Positions 27,958 through 38,581 of a DNA stretch of 64,000 nucleotides are shown here, one piece after another (position 1 is the first letter of the stretch; each line of letters opens with the position of its first letter). This stretch comes from Colwellia sp. GTDB lineage: Bacteria; Pseudomonadota; Gammaproteobacteria; Enterobacterales; Alteromonadaceae. The DNA is taken from positions 62,001 to 126,000 of the forward strand of contig JABSOZ010000002.1 in NCBI GenBank assembly GCA_013215295.1, given 5' to 3'. A model generated the notes under the pieces. It was not told where the DNA came from and searched no databases. It saw nothing but the letters and a program-made list of their open reading frames with translations. A program made the translations under genes and the position numbers.

Positions 27958-30075
27958 CTATTCAGCAGTGTCAGCTACTGGTGCTTCTTTCTTCTCAGAA
28001 GCTTCTTTAATACTTAAACGTACGCGGCCTTGACGGTCAACTTCAAGTACTTTAACAGTAACTTCTTGACCTTCAGTTAATACGTCACTTACCGCATTAA
28101 CACGTTCTTCAGAGATTTGAGAAATGTGAACTAAACCATCTTTACCCGGAAGTACGTTAACAAATGCACCGAAATCTACGATACGTACTACTTTACCTTG
28201 GTAAATTGTACCTACTTCAATTTCAGCAGTAAGTGCTTTGATACGGTTAATTGCATCTTGTGCTTGGTCGTTATTTGTTGCGGCAATTTTCACTGTACCG
28301 TCATCATCGATTTCGATAGTTGTACCCGTTTCTTCAGTAAGCATACGGATAGTAGCACCGCCTTTACCAATGATGTCACGAATTTTATCTTGGCTAACTT
28401 TAATCGTGTGAATACGTGGAGCAAACTGTGAAATCTCTTCACGGTGACCAGAGATAGCTTCATCCATTACAGATAAGATATGAGTACGTGCAGCTTTTGC
28501 TTGGTTTAAAGCAAGTTGCATGATTTCTTGTGTAATGCCTTCAATTTTAATGTCCATTTGAAGTGCAGTAATACCACCTGTAGTACCTGCTACTTTAAAG
28601 TCCATATCACCTAAGTGATCTTCATCACCTAAGATGTCAGAAAGAACAACAAAGTCGTCGCCTTCTTTAACTAGGCCCATTGCAATACCAGCAACAGAAG
28701 CTTTAATTGGTACACCAGCATCCATTAGTGCTAATGAAGCACCACAAACCGAAGCCATTGAAGATGAGCCATTTGATTCAGTAATTTCAGAAACAATACG
28801 TACTGCGTACGGAAATTCTTCAGCAGAAGGCATAACCGCTAACATACCGCGTTTAGCTAAACGACCATGGCCGATTTCGCGACGCTTAGGAGAGCCAACA
28901 AAACCAGTTTCGCCAACACAGTATGGAGGGAAGTTATAATGAAGCATAAATGCATCAGTTTTCTCGCCCATAATGGTATCAAGACGTTGTGCATCACGTT
29001 GTGTACCTAAAGTAGCAGTAACTAACGCTTGCGTTTCACCACGCGTAAATACCGCAGAACCGTGAGTTCTTGGTAATACGCCTGTCATTACGTCTAATGC
29101 GCGGATCATTTCAGGATCACGACCATCGATACGAGGCATGCCTTTAGTAATACGGCCACGAACAACAGTTTTCTCTAAGTCGTGGAATAAATCTTTTGCT
29201 TCTTGAACGTTAAGTTCAGCGTCGCTCGCTAATAATGTTGCAACAACACCATCGCGGATTTCTTTAATTTTTTCGTAACGAACCGCTTTTTCAGTGATCT
29301 GGTAAGCTTCGTTAACTTGTTCTGTAGCAAGTTCGGCAATCTTAGCAATAAGATCTGCATTTTTAACCGGTGCAGTCCAATCCCATTTAGGATTATTAAC
29401 TTCTGCAGCCATTTCTTTAATTGCAGTGATAGCAGTTTGCATTTGCTCGTGACCATACATAACAGCGCCAAGCATAACTTCTTCAGATAAAATATCTGCT
29501 TCAGATTCAACCATTAATACAGCAGAATCAGTACCAGCAACAACTAAGTTTAGCTGAGACGTTTCTAATTCAGATTGTAACGGGTTAAGAATGTATTTTC
29601 CGTCAGTATAACCAACACGAGCTGCGCCAATAGGACCACTAAATGGCATACCTGAAATAGCTAATGCAGCAGATGTACCTAATAAAGCAATGATATCAGG
29701 AGAAATTTCTGGGTTAGCAGAAACAACAGTAATAACAACTTGAACTTCGTTAGTGAAACCTTCTGGGAATAATGGACGAATTGGACGGTCAATTAAACGA
29801 CATATTAATGTTTCTTCTTCTGAAGGACGACCTTCACGTTTAAAGAAACCACCTGGGATTTTACCTGCAGCATATGTACGCTCTTGGTAGTTAACCGTTA
29901 ATGGGAAAAAATCTTGTCCAGGTTTTGCTTCTTTCTTACCTACAACAGACACTAATACTGAAGTATCGTCCATGCTAGCCATAACAGCACAAGTTGCTTG
30001 ACGAGCGATTACGCCCGTTTCTAAAGTAACGGTATGTTGACCGAACTCAAATGTTTTAGTAACTGGATTGAACAT
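27958..30075 (-). CDS. pnp: Polyribonucleotide nucleotidyltransferase (PNPase)
   Basis: The 705-aa protein has two RNase PH domains (first about 1-210; second about 315-545, with [19 protein letters not shown] and [15 protein letters not shown] of the active site), a KH domain ([20 protein letters not shown]) and a C-terminal S1 domain ([19 protein letters not shown]). It degrades RNA by phosphorolysis and works with RNase E in the degradosome. It lies downstream of rpsO as usual, but a spermidine-synthase-like gene intervenes. A 287-base spacer upstream may hold the autoregulatory leader. Confidence 0.98.
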   Translation of the reverse strand: MFNPVTKTFEFGQHTVTLETGVIARQATCAVMASMDDTSVLVSVVGKKEAKPGQDFFPLTVNYQERTYAAGKIPGGFFKREGRPSEEETLICRLIDRPIRPLFPEGFTNEVQVVITVVSANPEISPDIIALLGTSAALAISGMPFSGPIGAARVGYTDGKYILNPLQSELETSQLNLVVAGTDSAVLMVESEADILSEEVMLGAVMYGHEQMQTAITAIKEMAAEVNNPKWDWTAPVKNADLIAKIAELATEQVNEAYQITEKAVRYEKIKEIRDGVVATLLASDAELNVQEAKDLFHDLEKTVVRGRITKGMPRIDGRDPEMIRALDVMTGVLPRTHGSAVFTRGETQALVTATLGTQRDAQRLDTIMGEKTDAFMLHYNFPPYCVGETGFVGSPKRREIGHGRLAKRGMLAVMPSAEEFPYAVRIVSEITESNGSSSMASVCGASLALMDAGVPIKASVAGIAMGLVKEGDDFVVLSDILGDEDHLGDMDFKVAGTTGGITALQMDIKIEGITQEIMQLALNQAKAARTHILSVMDEAISGHREEISQFAPRIHTIKVSQDKIRDIIGKGGATIRMLTEETGTTIEIDDDGTVKIAATNNDQAQDAINRIKALTAEIEVGTIYQGKVVRIVDFGAFVNVLPGKDGLVHISQISEERVNAVSDVLTEGQEVTVKVLEVDRQGRVRLSIKEASEKKEAPVADTAE

Positions 30076-30362
30076 GTATGTTCCTTTTAAATAAATTGTT
30101 AATTTTAAAATTGTTAACCAATCTGTACAATTATTTATTCACTTACAGCAAAAGTAGAACGGCTTAAGTTGAACAAAAAATTATACAGTTTGGATTGATT
30201 AGTTTTACAAAATCTAATGAGTTCTAAATTTTGCTCCGATATTATACTAGGCTACACAGTTTTTACTAGATGAAAACGCTTTAAAAGGTATATTAGTCAC
30301 AATAATTAGTTTGTTTTTTAGGCATTAAAGCATATATCCTATTTATATATTTTGAATCATCA

Positions 30363-31196
30363 CTAAAATGTTTTTACGGGGACATAATGAATGTTATTGA
30401 TATGCGCTTTAAAACTTATTTCCGATATTTTATCAGGTAAGTGTTCATATGCCGTAAGTTGTTCCTTCGTCGGTAAAGCAGATTTGCTGAGTATGAGAAC
30501 AACATTTTGGTAATCATCGAATTCGATCAAAGCAACATGATCAAAATACTGCCTAGATGCTGCCATCACACGTAGTAGATTTTCTTTATTTTCAGGAAAT
30601 AAATTAATAAATACGCTGCCAGACTCATTTAACTTATCATTTAAGTCATAATAATATCCTGAACTGTATAGACAGTCTGGGGTTTGCTGTTGATAAAAAA
30701 TATCGCATAAAATAATATCGTATCTATCGGTGGTAGTTTGGAGAAACTTTTCAGCATTTTCATGAAATATATTATTATTTTTAGATGATAAAAAGTATCT
30801 TTTTGCCATTTCAATAATCTTTAATTCAGCCTCAACCGACGTTACTTCAATATTAGCTAATTTACTTAAAGCATTTTCTATTGAACCTGCTCCCATTCCT
30901 AAGTTTAAAACATTTAACGAGCCTTTATACCACAACAAAAATAACAACATTGACTGTGGAACAGGTAACAAGATATTTTCACGGTTCAATGTATCAATCG
31001 CAGCTTGCACAACATCGCCACCATAATGAAACCAACGGAAGTTTTTCTCTTCCCGTACTTCTAATAACTCACCATTTAAATGTGTTCTGTATAAAGATTT
31101 CCCTGTATTTATATTTAGAGTGGGTTTATGCACGAATTTATTCTCTAGGTTAAATGATACATCTGAATACAAGTAATATGTTAAATCTACGATCAA
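30363..31196 (-). CDS. Spermidine-synthase-like methyltransferase-fold protein
   Basis: The 277-aa protein resembles the SpeE/spermine-synthase family: NLGMGAGSIENALSKL is the glycine-rich nucleotide-binding motif, EVTSVEAELKIIEMAKRYF has the acidic residue binding the ribose, and YDIILCDIFYQQQTPDCLY is the loop after strand 4. The canonical polyamine gatekeeper residues are not clearly conserved, so the true substrate is open. The start is TTG at 31194-31196, since no ATG is near. It lies between rpsO and pnp behind the rpsO terminator. Confidence 0.75.
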   Translation of the reverse strand: MIVDLTYYLYSDVSFNLENKFVHKPTLNINTGKSLYRTHLNGELLEVREEKNFRWFHYGGDVVQAAIDTLNRENILLPVPQSMLLFLLWYKGSLNVLNLGMGAGSIENALSKLANIEVTSVEAELKIIEMAKRYFLSSKNNNIFHENAEKFLQTTTDRYDIILCDIFYQQQTPDCLYSSGYYYDLNDKLNESGSVFINLFPENKENLLRVMAASRQYFDHVALIEFDDYQNVVLILSKSALPTKEQLTAYEHLPDKISEISFKAHINNIHYVPVKTF

Positions 31197-31211
31197 GTCT
31201 ACTTTTCAAGC

Positions 31212-31240
31212 AAAAAAAAAGGAACCTATAGGCTCCTTTT
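31212..31240 (-). terminator. Intrinsic terminator of rpsO
   Basis: On the minus strand AAAAGGAGCC/GGTTCCTTTT (one G-U pair) with a 4-base loop is followed by a long run of U. It lies 21 bases after the rpsO stop codon. Confidence 0.85.
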
Positions 31241-31261
31241 CATATGATTTATTAGGCTGTC

Positions 31262-31531
31262 TTAACGACGTAAACCTAATTTAGCAATAACCGTTGTATA
31301 ACGCTCAACGTTTCTGCCTTTTAAGTAATCAAGTAATTTACGACGTTGTGCAACCATGCGTAATAAACCACGACGTGAATGGTGATCATGGATGTGCTCT
31401 TTGAAGTGACCTTGTAAGTGGTTGATTTGAGTAGTTAACAAAGCAACTTGAACTTCTGGTGAACCAGTATCACCTTCTTTTTGAGCATATTCTGCAACGA
31501 TTGCAGCTTTTTCTGTAGCATTTAAAGACAT
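31262..31531 (-). CDS. rpsO: Ribosomal protein S15
   Basis: The 89-aa protein is full length. It has the family start [20 protein letters not shown], the rRNA-binding [13 protein letters not shown] and [21 protein letters not shown] segments. It binds 16S rRNA as a primary assembly protein of the 30S subunit. AAGGATTTATT-type sequence lies before the ATG. It is preceded by a hairpin in the truB-rpsO spacer and followed by a terminator. Confidence 0.98.
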   Translation of the reverse strand: MSLNATEKAAIVAEYAQKEGDTGSPEVQVALLTTQINHLQGHFKEHIHDHHSRRGLLRMVAQRRKLLDYLKGRNVERYTTVIAKLGLRR

Positions 31532-31725
31532 AATAAATCCTTAGTGTGATGTACTCGGAAGTACTTAAAATTCTCACCTAGCCAAACACTAATTCAGCTA
31601 AGGTGACAAAAGAGCGCGCATTGTATCAGCGACAGACTAAATTGCAACTGATTTTTGTACTTCTTTAACTTTAATATGTCGTTAAAAAAAATAGTGTTAA
31701 CTGTAAAAAATTCATCTTGAATTCT

Positions 31726-31772
31726 GTAGAGGCTTTCAGGTTTTTTCACTAAAACAACCTGCAAGCCTCTAC
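31726..31772 (-). other. Long hairpin in the truB-rpsO spacer
   Basis: About 17 bp pair (one mismatch) between GTAGAGGCTTTCAGGTT at 31726-31742 and AACCTGCAAGCCTCTAC at 31756-31772, with a 13-base loop. No U run follows on the minus strand. It may be a processing site or a weak terminator isolating rpsO from the upstream operon. Confidence 0.5.
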
Positions 31773-31779
31773 CATTTAA

Positions 31780-32742
31780 TTACAGTGTTCTCAAAAATTC
31801 TTCTAAAACAACAATACGTTTAGGGGCAAGTAAACCATCATCATCAATATGACCAACGCCAATAAATTCACCATCGTTATTGTTATCACCAACGAACACT
31901 TGAACTAAACCATCACTCGGTGCGTTTGATACTTGAACAGGGTTACCGTGGCGTAAGAAATTGGCTGACATGTCATCAATAAAAACTTCAGGGATCCCAT
32001 CACATGCAGTCGTCATAGGTAACAACAGTGGATCCAGCAATTCACTTGCTGATAACTCTTGCTCTTCAGCCTGCTCTACTAATGCCTGTAATTGCTCGAG
32101 TGTTACCATCTTGTCTGTTGGATAGTTGCCTACAGCACTTCGACGTAAATTTGCCACATGTGCTCCACAACCCAATAACTCACCTAAATCATCGACAATC
32201 GTACGTATATATGTACCTTTAGACACGTGAATATCTAAATCGACTTCGTCAGCTTCAAAGCGCAATAAATCTAAATTAAATACAGTAATATCACGAGACT
32301 CACGAGGTACTTCAATACCTTCTCGCGCATATTTATATAATGGCTGCCCTTTATGTTTTAATGCTGAGTACATCGAAGGAATTTGCTGTGTTGTACCTCG
32401 AAATGATTCAAGTGCTACTGCTAACTGCTCGCTAGAAACGTTTACAGGTTTTTCTGAAACCACTTCACCATCAGCATCACTCGTTGTTGTGCGAATACCT
32501 AACTTTGCAGTCACTTGATAAGTTTTATCAGTATCAAGTAAGAACTGTGAAAATTTAGTGGCTTCGCCTAAACAAATTGGCAGCATACCGGTTGCAAGTG
32601 GATCCAATGCTCCTGTATGCCCTGCTTTTTGAGCAGAGAAAATACGTTTAACTTTTTGCAATGCACTGTTAGATGACATTTCATAGGGTTTATCAAGTAA
32701 GATCACACCATTAATTGGGCGACCTTTTCTGCGTTTAGCCAT
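31780..32742 (-). CDS. truB: tRNA pseudouridine-55 synthase
   Basis: The 320-aa protein has [18 protein letters not shown], the catalytic-aspartate motif [37 protein letters not shown] and the thumb-region [15 protein letters not shown]. It makes pseudouridine 55 in the T-loop of tRNAs. The C-terminal part is a PUA-like domain. It starts 13 bases after rbfA, in the rimP-nusA-infB-rbfA-truB operon. Confidence 0.97.
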   Translation of the reverse strand: MAKRRKGRPINGVILLDKPYEMSSNSALQKVKRIFSAQKAGHTGALDPLATGMLPICLGEATKFSQFLLDTDKTYQVTAKLGIRTTTSDADGEVVSEKPVNVSSEQLAVALESFRGTTQQIPSMYSALKHKGQPLYKYAREGIEVPRESRDITVFNLDLLRFEADEVDLDIHVSKGTYIRTIVDDLGELLGCGAHVANLRRSAVGNYPTDKMVTLEQLQALVEQAEEQELSASELLDPLLLPMTTACDGIPEVFIDDMSANFLRHGNPVQVSNAPSDGLVQVFVGDNNNDGEFIGVGHIDDDGLLAPKRIVVLEEFLRTL

Positions 32743-32754
32743 TAACTCTGTACC

Positions 32755-33189
32755 CTATGAGTTTTCTTCGTCATTTACATTAGAATCTTCATCAGACTTA
32801 GTTGCACCGCGTTCTGAACTCTCAGCTATATGTTTATCACTCGCTACTGCTTTGTCAACTAATGAGCTCATGCGAACCCCTTCAGACATAGAGCTGTCAT
32901 AAACAAAACGTAAATGCGGCATAATGCGTGCACGTAATTTTTTAGCTAATAATGAACGAATAAAACCAGCGGCATCATTCAATACTTCAATTGAGCTTTT
33001 TATTTCAGATGCTTCATTAGTAAAAAACGTCACGAATATTTTTGCATAAGCTAAATCACGAGTTAGCTCAACAGCCGAAACCGTTGTCATTGCTAAACGT
33101 GGATCTTTCACTTCACGCATTAAAATCGTTGCTATTTCTTTCTGTATTTCTTGTCCGACACGGTCGGTACGGGCAAATTCTCTTGCCAT
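32755..33189 (-). CDS. rbfA: 30S ribosome-binding factor A
   Basis: The 144-aa protein has the KH-type fold of Rbf[19 protein letters not shown] at the start, [22 protein letters not shown] and [13 protein letters not shown] at the end of the fold. The acidic C-terminal tail of about 35 residues (ending [12 protein letters not shown]) is disordered-looking. It assists late 16S rRNA maturation and cold adaptation. Confidence 0.96.
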   Translation of the reverse strand: MAREFARTDRVGQEIQKEIATILMREVKDPRLAMTTVSAVELTRDLAYAKIFVTFFTNEASEIKSSIEVLNDAAGFIRSLLAKKLRARIMPHLRFVYDSSMSEGVRMSSLVDKAVASDKHIAESSERGATKSDEDSNVNDEENS

Positions 33190-33250
33190 AGGAAATTCTC
33201 CTAATAAAGTTATTCAGATTTTTATCTTATAACTTTTAATATATGAACAA

Positions 33251-33273
33251 AAATGGAGGCCAAGCCCCCATTT
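33251..33273 (-). terminator. Hairpin between infB and rbfA
   Basis: On the minus strand a stem of about 10 bp (AAATGGGGGC with GCCTCCATTT, one G-U pair) and a 3-base loop is followed by TTGTT. It could partially attenuate transcription from infB into rbfA-truB. Confidence 0.5.
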
Positions 33274-33360
33274 AGTATTTTCAATCAGTAAGTGCCTGCT
33301 GATTTAAAGTAAAGCTAATTGATTCAGATGAAAAACAAATCAATTAGCAATAACCTAAAA

Positions 33361-36024
33361 TTACAGCGTACGCTTAATTTCTATTGTTTCGAATACTTCA
33401 ATTTGGTCACCAACACGTACGTCGTTGTAGTTCTTAACACCGATACCACATTCAATACCGTTACGAACTTCTTGTACATCATCTTTAAAACGACGAAGCG
33501 ATTCAAGCTCACCTTCGTATATAACAACCAATTCACGTAATACTCGAATTGGTGCGCTACGTTTGATGATACCTTCAGTAACCATACAACCAGCAATTGC
33601 GCCGATTTTAGGTGACTTAAATACATCACGTACTTGTGCAAGACCAATGATTTCTTGTCTGAACTCAGGCGCTAACATACCACTCATGGCTTGTTTAACT
33701 TCATCGATTAATGCATAGATAACACTGTAGTAACGTAAATCGATATTTTCTGATTCGATTACTTTACGAGCAGAAGCATCAGCACGAACATTAAAACCAA
33801 CAACGATTGCATTAGAAGCAGCGGCTAATGTAGCATCTGTTTCAGTGATAGCACCAACACCTGAACCAATGATTTTCACTTTAACTTCATCAGTTGAAAG
33901 TTTAAGCAATGAGTCACTGATTGCCTCAAGTGAACCTTGAACATCTGACTTAATGACAACATTTACTTCTGAAATTTCACCTTGTGCCATACTAGCAAAC
34001 ATGTTTTCAAGTTTAGCTTTCTGTTGACGAGCAAGCTTCACATCACGGAATTTACCTTGACGGAATAATGCAACTTCACGCGCTTTTTTCTCATCTTTAA
34101 CAACAGTTGCTTCGTCACCAGCTATTGGCACGCCACTTAAGCCGATAATTTCGACGGGGATAGATGGACCTGCTGATTGAATAGTTTTGCCATTTTCATC
34201 GCGCATTGCACGAACACGGCCATATTCTAAACCACAAAGTACAATATCACCTTGCTTTAAAGTACCTTCTTGAATAAGTACTGTAGCTACTGGACCACGG
34301 CCTTTATCTAATTTAGATTCAATAACTACACCATTCGCCATTTTATCGACAACAGCAGTTAGCTCCAACACTTCAGATTGTAACAATATAGAATCAAGTA
34401 AATCGTCAATTCCTAAACCTGTTTTAGCTGAAACGTGACAGAATTGAACGTCTCCGCCCCACTCTTCAGATAAAACGTCATGTTGAGATAATTCGCTCTT
34501 AACACGATCAGGATCAGCACCTTCTTTATCCATCTTGTTAACAGCTATGATGATAGGCGCATCAGAAGCTTTAGCATGTTGAATCGCTTCAACTGTCTGT
34601 GGCATAACACCATCATCCGCAGCAACAACAATGATTACGATATCTGTCGCTTTAGCACCACGTGAACGCATAGCGGTAAAGGCAGCATGACCGGGAGTAT
34701 CTAAGAAAGTGATCATACCATGACCAGTTTCTACGTGATAAGCACCGATGTGCTGAGTAATACCACCGGCTTCGCCGTCAGCTACTTTGGCTTCACGAAT
34801 GTAATCAAGTAGTGATGTTTTACCATGATCAACGTGCCCCATAATAGTAACAACGGGTGCACGAGTAACAGCTTCACCCGTATGACTTCGATCGGCAAGT
34901 ATCGCTTCTTCAAGTGCATTTTCTTTTACTAAAACAACTTCAAAGCCCATTTCTTCAGCAACAAGCGCTGCAGTTTCTTGGTCAATAATTTGGTTAATGG
35001 TTGCCATCGCACCCATTTTGAACATAGCTTTTACAACTTCAGCACCTTTTTTCGCCATTTTATTAGCAAGTTCGGCTACAGAAATAGTTTCGCCAATGCG
35101 AATATCTTGTAATTTCGTTTCAACAGGTTTGGTAAAACCATGTTTTAAACTGTCTGGCGAAGATAAAGTTTTATTTTTACCACGGCCATTATTACGACCA
35201 CGAGCTGCAGGTGCTTTCTTCTTCTTACGGCGGCGACCACTTTCGTCAGCAGAATCACTTTTATCTTCTGCTTCTTGTGCGTATTTAGACGAAGTTAAAT
35301 GTACAACTTCTTTTTCTTTTGCTTTTCGTTCAACTTCTTGCTCTTTCCAACGCGCTTCATTTTCTTCTGCTAATTTCTTAGCTGCGGCGGTTGCTTCTTT
35401 AGCTTCTTCTTCAAGTTTAGCTTTTGATTCAGCTTCTTGTGCAAGACGAAGCTTTTTGGCTTCTTCGCTTTCTGCAACTTTTACAGGCGCTTCTTCAGCA
35501 TTTTTTGCTTTAGCTACGGCTGCTTGCTTAGCTTTAACTTCCGCTACGGCTTTAGCTTGTACTTTGCGTTCTGCTTCTGCTTCTGCTTTAGCTGCTGCTA
35601 CTGCTTTTGCATTTTCAGCTTCTTTTGCATCAGCAATTGCTTTTGCTTCAGCCGTTACTTTAGCCGCTAATTCTGCTTCTGCTGCTACTTTCGCTTCAGC
35701 TTCAGCTTGTTGCTGTTCTTCAACTTCACTACGTTTCACGTAAGTACGCTTTTTACGTACTTCAACATTAATAGACTTTGCATTGCTGCCATGTCCCATT
35801 GTTAACGTTGATTTAGATTTACGATTGAGCGTCATTTTTTTAGGTGCGGCTGTTGAGTCGTCACCATGTTGCTTTTTCAAGTGTTCTAGCAACGATTCTT
35901 TTTCATCTTGTGATACAGAATCCGTTGCTGATTTATTCACGCCTGAGTCAGCCAATTGGCTAACTAAGCGTTCCACCGGTGTACCAATTTCTTGAGCAAG
36001 TTCTGCTACAGTTGTTTTAGACAT
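33361..36024 (-). CDS. infB: Translation initiation factor IF-2
   Basis: The 887-aa protein has an N-terminal IF2-N domain ([19 protein letters not shown]), a long Ala/Lys/Glu-rich linker with coiled-coil character (about 90-250), a second IF2-N domain, then the GTPase domain with [17 protein letters not shown] and NKMDKEGAD, and C-terminal domains that bind fMet-tRNA. It places initiator tRNA on the 30S subunit. It starts about 20 bases after nusA. The linker is repetitive, and overlapping plus-strand frames there are artefacts of biased composition. Confidence 0.98.
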   Translation of the reverse strand: MSKTTVAELAQEIGTPVERLVSQLADSGVNKSATDSVSQDEKESLLEHLKKQHGDDSTAAPKKMTLNRKSKSTLTMGHGSNAKSINVEVRKKRTYVKRSEVEEQQQAEAEAKVAAEAELAAKVTAEAKAIADAKEAENAKAVAAAKAEAEAERKVQAKAVAEVKAKQAAVAKAKNAEEAPVKVAESEEAKKLRLAQEAESKAKLEEEAKEATAAAKKLAEENEARWKEQEVERKAKEKEVVHLTSSKYAQEAEDKSDSADESGRRRKKKKAPAARGRNNGRGKNKTLSSPDSLKHGFTKPVETKLQDIRIGETISVAELANKMAKKGAEVVKAMFKMGAMATINQIIDQETAALVAEEMGFEVVLVKENALEEAILADRSHTGEAVTRAPVVTIMGHVDHGKTSLLDYIREAKVADGEAGGITQHIGAYHVETGHGMITFLDTPGHAAFTAMRSRGAKATDIVIIVVAADDGVMPQTVEAIQHAKASDAPIIIAVNKMDKEGADPDRVKSELSQHDVLSEEWGGDVQFCHVSAKTGLGIDDLLDSILLQSEVLELTAVVDKMANGVVIESKLDKGRGPVATVLIQEGTLKQGDIVLCGLEYGRVRAMRDENGKTIQSAGPSIPVEIIGLSGVPIAGDEATVVKDEKKAREVALFRQGKFRDVKLARQQKAKLENMFASMAQGEISEVNVVIKSDVQGSLEAISDSLLKLSTDEVKVKIIGSGVGAITETDATLAAASNAIVVGFNVRADASARKVIESENIDLRYYSVIYALIDEVKQAMSGMLAPEFRQEIIGLAQVRDVFKSPKIGAIAGCMVTEGIIKRSAPIRVLRELVVIYEGELESLRRFKDDVQEVRNGIECGIGVKNYNDVRVGDQIEVFETIEIKRTL

Positions 36025-36044
36025 CTATTATATTCTCCCGGTGA

Positions 36045-37538
36045 TTATTCTTCGTTAAACCAACAAATATTACGCGCAGCCATAATTAACTCGCCCGCTT
36101 TGGTTTCATCTAATTCTTCAATATCAGCAATTTCATCAAGGCCTTGTTCAGCTAAGTCTTCGAGGGTAATTACACCACGACTTGCTAATACAAAGGCTAA
36201 ATGACGTTCTAAACCATCAAGTGCTAATAAATCAGCTGCTGGTTCTGCATTTTCAAGTGACTCTTCATTTGCTAACGCTTTGGTCGTTAAAGCCTCTTTT
36301 GCACGTTCACGAAGTGTTTCAACAATGTCTTCGTCCATACCGTCAATTTCTAACATTTCAGCTGCTGGTACGTAAGCAATTTCTTCTAACGTAGCAAAAC
36401 CTTCTTCAGCTAATAAATTAGCGAAGTCGTCATCGATATCTAAGTATTCAGTAAATAGAGAAATAACTTTATCGTTTTCAGCTTGATGTTTTTCATTCAT
36501 ATCTGCCACGGTCATCACGTTCAGTTCCCAGCCAGTTAATTGGCTAGCTAAACGGATATTTTGGCCACTACGACCAATCGCCATTGCTAAGTTACCTTCC
36601 TCAACTGCAATGTCCATCGTACCTTTATCTTCATCAACGATAATTGATGCAACTTCTGCTGGAGCCATTGCATTGATTACGTATTGTGCAGAATTGTCGT
36701 CATATAAAACGATATCCACACGTTCGCCGCCAAGTTCTGTTGATACTGCTTGTACACGTGAACCACGCATACCAACACAAGCGCCTACTGGGTCGATTCG
36801 TTTGTCGTTAGATTTAACTGAAATTTTGGCACGTGAACCTGGGTCGCGAGCTGCACCCTTAATTTCAAGCATTTCTTCGCCAATTTCCGGTACTTCAACT
36901 CGGAAAAGTTCAATCAACATTTCTGGCTTAGAACGAGTCACTAATAATTGTGCGCCACGCGTTTCTGTCTTTATCTCGTATAATAAACCACGAATACGGT
37001 CACCTGGACGAAATGTTTCACGAGGTAACATGTCATCACGATAAATTACCGCTTCTGCGTTATTGCCCAAATCAATAATGATGCTATCACGGCTCGATTT
37101 TTTCACGACACCCGTTACAAGTTCGCCAATTTGTTCTTGGTAAGCTTCAACAATAAGTGCACGTTCGGCTTCACGAATTTTTTGTACAATAACTTGTTTT
37201 GCAGTTTGCGTTGTTACACGGTCAAATTTAACTGATTCAATTTGATCTTCAATGTAATCACCAAGCTGTAACGTTTCGTCATCGTATTGTGCTGCTGACA
37301 ACGTCATTTCTGCAAATGGGTTTTCTGCTACTGCGTCATCAGCAACAACTAACCAACGACGGTAAGTATCAAACTCACCATTTGTACGGTCAATAGCAAC
37401 ACGTACTATAATGTCACCTTCATATTTTTTCTTTGTTGCTGTTTCTAAAGCGGTTTCCATTGCTTCAAAAATACTTTCACGTGGTAATGCTTTTTCGTTA
37501 GAAACGGCATCTACAACCAGTAATATTTCCTTACTCAT
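36045..37538 (-). CDS. nusA: Transcription termination/antitermination factor NusA
   Basis: The 497-aa protein has the N-terminal RNA-polymerase-binding domain, an S1 domain ([19 protein letters not shown]), two KH domains ([20 protein letters not shown] and [15 protein letters not shown]) and two C-terminal acidic repeats with helix-hairpin-helix character ([40 protein letters not shown]). Its length is like that of E. coli NusA. It lies between rimP and infB. Confidence 0.98.
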   Translation of the reverse strand: MSKEILLVVDAVSNEKALPRESIFEAMETALETATKKKYEGDIIVRVAIDRTNGEFDTYRRWLVVADDAVAENPFAEMTLSAAQYDDETLQLGDYIEDQIESVKFDRVTTQTAKQVIVQKIREAERALIVEAYQEQIGELVTGVVKKSSRDSIIIDLGNNAEAVIYRDDMLPRETFRPGDRIRGLLYEIKTETRGAQLLVTRSKPEMLIELFRVEVPEIGEEMLEIKGAARDPGSRAKISVKSNDKRIDPVGACVGMRGSRVQAVSTELGGERVDIVLYDDNSAQYVINAMAPAEVASIIVDEDKGTMDIAVEEGNLAMAIGRSGQNIRLASQLTGWELNVMTVADMNEKHQAENDKVISLFTEYLDIDDDFANLLAEEGFATLEEIAYVPAAEMLEIDGMDEDIVETLRERAKEALTTKALANEESLENAEPAADLLALDGLERHLAFVLASRGVITLEDLAEQGLDEIADIEELDETKAGELIMAARNICWFNEE

Positions 37539-37639
37539 GCTACTTAGCCTTTTAAATCGTTTTCTGAACAGTTCAACTTAATTTCATTCGATAAGGTTGA
37601 ACAACTACGTATTATTATTTAATTACTTTTGTTATTTGG

Positions 37640-38107
37640 TTATTTCTTTTTATTATGGTTAAAGACCAAATGCGCCTTAATAATATTGCCGAGGACTAAA
37701 TCAAAATCTTCACCATCAACCGTCACGACTAAAGTGTCATTTTCAATGGCAACTAAAACGCCTTTAAATTTGCGACGACCATTTAATGGTATAGATAGCT
37801 TTGCTTCGATAATTTCACCAATCACTGCTTCATAGTGTGGTTTGTCGAATAAAGGTCTATCTAAACCCGGTGATGAAACTTCTAAATTAAACTCACTGCT
37901 GATAGGGTCTTCAACATCAAGAATAGCGCCTACTTGACGGCTAACTTCTGCACAGTCATCAACATCAATACCATCTTTATGGTCGATGAATAAACGTAAT
38001 ACTGAATTATTACCTGCGCTAATATATTCAATACCTAATAATTCTTTGCCGACTTCTTCAACAGCAGGACGTAACATGTCTGTTAATTTATGTTCAAACT
38101 TAGCCAA
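37640..38107 (-). CDS. rimP: Ribosome maturation factor RimP
   Basis: The 155-aa protein shows LLGIEYISAGNNSVLRLFID, GIDVDDCAEVSRQVGAILD and FNLEVSSPGLDRPLFDK, the RimP signature, and a C-terminal SH3-like domain. It assists 30S assembly. It is the first gene of the nusA-infB operon. A TTTGGAGAAA ribosome site precedes the ATG. Two tandem terminators and a promoter lie upstream. Confidence 0.96.
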   Translation of the reverse strand: MAKFEHKLTDMLRPAVEEVGKELLGIEYISAGNNSVLRLFIDHKDGIDVDDCAEVSRQVGAILDVEDPISSEFNLEVSSPGLDRPLFDKPHYEAVIGEIIEAKLSIPLNGRRKFKGVLVAIENDTLVVTVDGEDFDLVLGNIIKAHLVFNHNKKK

Positions 38108-38161
38108 TCATTTTCTCCAAATAAAATCTTACTTTGATTTCCTGTATCAACATTCAGATAC

Positions 38162-38181
38162 AAAAAAAGGGCTTATAGCCC
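38162..38181 (-). terminator. Terminator-like hairpin just upstream of rimP
   Basis: On the minus strand GGGCT/AGCCC with a 3-base loop is followed by seven U, 55 bases before the rimP start. As it lies between promoter and gene, it may be an attenuator. Confidence 0.6.
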
Positions 38182-38224
38182 AGTAATTCTTAAAACTTCT
38201 CGTGCTGAAAAATGTTTCAGGTAC

Positions 38225-38249
38225 AAAAAAGCCCCATTCCGCGGGGCTT
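38225..38249 (-). terminator. Strong intrinsic terminator upstream of rimP
   Basis: On the minus strand a 7-bp GC-rich stem AAGCCCC/GGGGCTT with a 7-base loop is followed by U residues. It is 118 bases before the rimP start and is followed downstream by a second terminator-like hairpin. Confidence 0.75.
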
Positions 38250-38393
38250 ATATCACTGAACCCACGATGTTGATTTAACCTAGTGACTTATAAAATAAGC
38301 CGTCAAATCGATACAACAATATAAAATACATTTCTAACTTTGCCTTAAGCAATAGCCAAAAAGAATTTCAGTGAAATATTGTTATATTTAAGC
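38225..38393 (-). ncRNA. Candidate small RNA or attenuated leader upstream of rimP
   Basis: A transcript from the minus-strand promoter at 38401-38429 would begin near 38393 and end at a strong intrinsic terminator (AAGCCCC/GGGGCTT with loop and U run, 38225-38249). The region has no ORF of note, and its 3' half can pair (GGCTTAT with ATAAGCC, and TCACT with AGTGA inside). In E. coli a tRNA gene precedes rimP; here I find no tRNA cloverleaf. An sRNA or operon leader are both possible. Confidence 0.45.
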
Positions 38394-38400
38394 TGGGCGA

Positions 38401-38429
38401 ATTATATAGCGACTACAGCTGAATCGCAA
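38401..38429 (-). promoter_or_regulatory. Sigma-70-type promoter reading toward rimP
   Basis: On the minus strand TTGCGA and TATAAT are separated by exactly 17 bases. The -35 differs from consensus at two positions; the -10 is perfect. It lies about 300 bases upstream of rimP. The rest of the 38108-38581 spacer is AT-rich. Confidence 0.6.
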
Positions 38430-38581
38430 GCCTATTTAATACGATAAGTGATAAAAGCTTAACTTAAATTTGTTATTCAACTTCCTATAATATATAGCTC
38501 TAAATAACAGCGAGTTAGTATTTGTTTATTAAGCATGGTATAAACTGAAGTAAGAGCAATTTTGTGTAGATCGACTTATAT

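Noticed and set aside
34997-35743. 248-aa plus-strand ORF opposite infB
   Set aside because: It is the shadow of the Ala/Lys/Glu-rich IF-2 linker; the Ser/Phe-rich translation is an artefact of codon bias.
38251-38400. tRNA gene upstream of rimP
   Set aside because: A GGGTTCA segment resembles a T-loop, but acceptor, D and anticodon stems do not form a cloverleaf.
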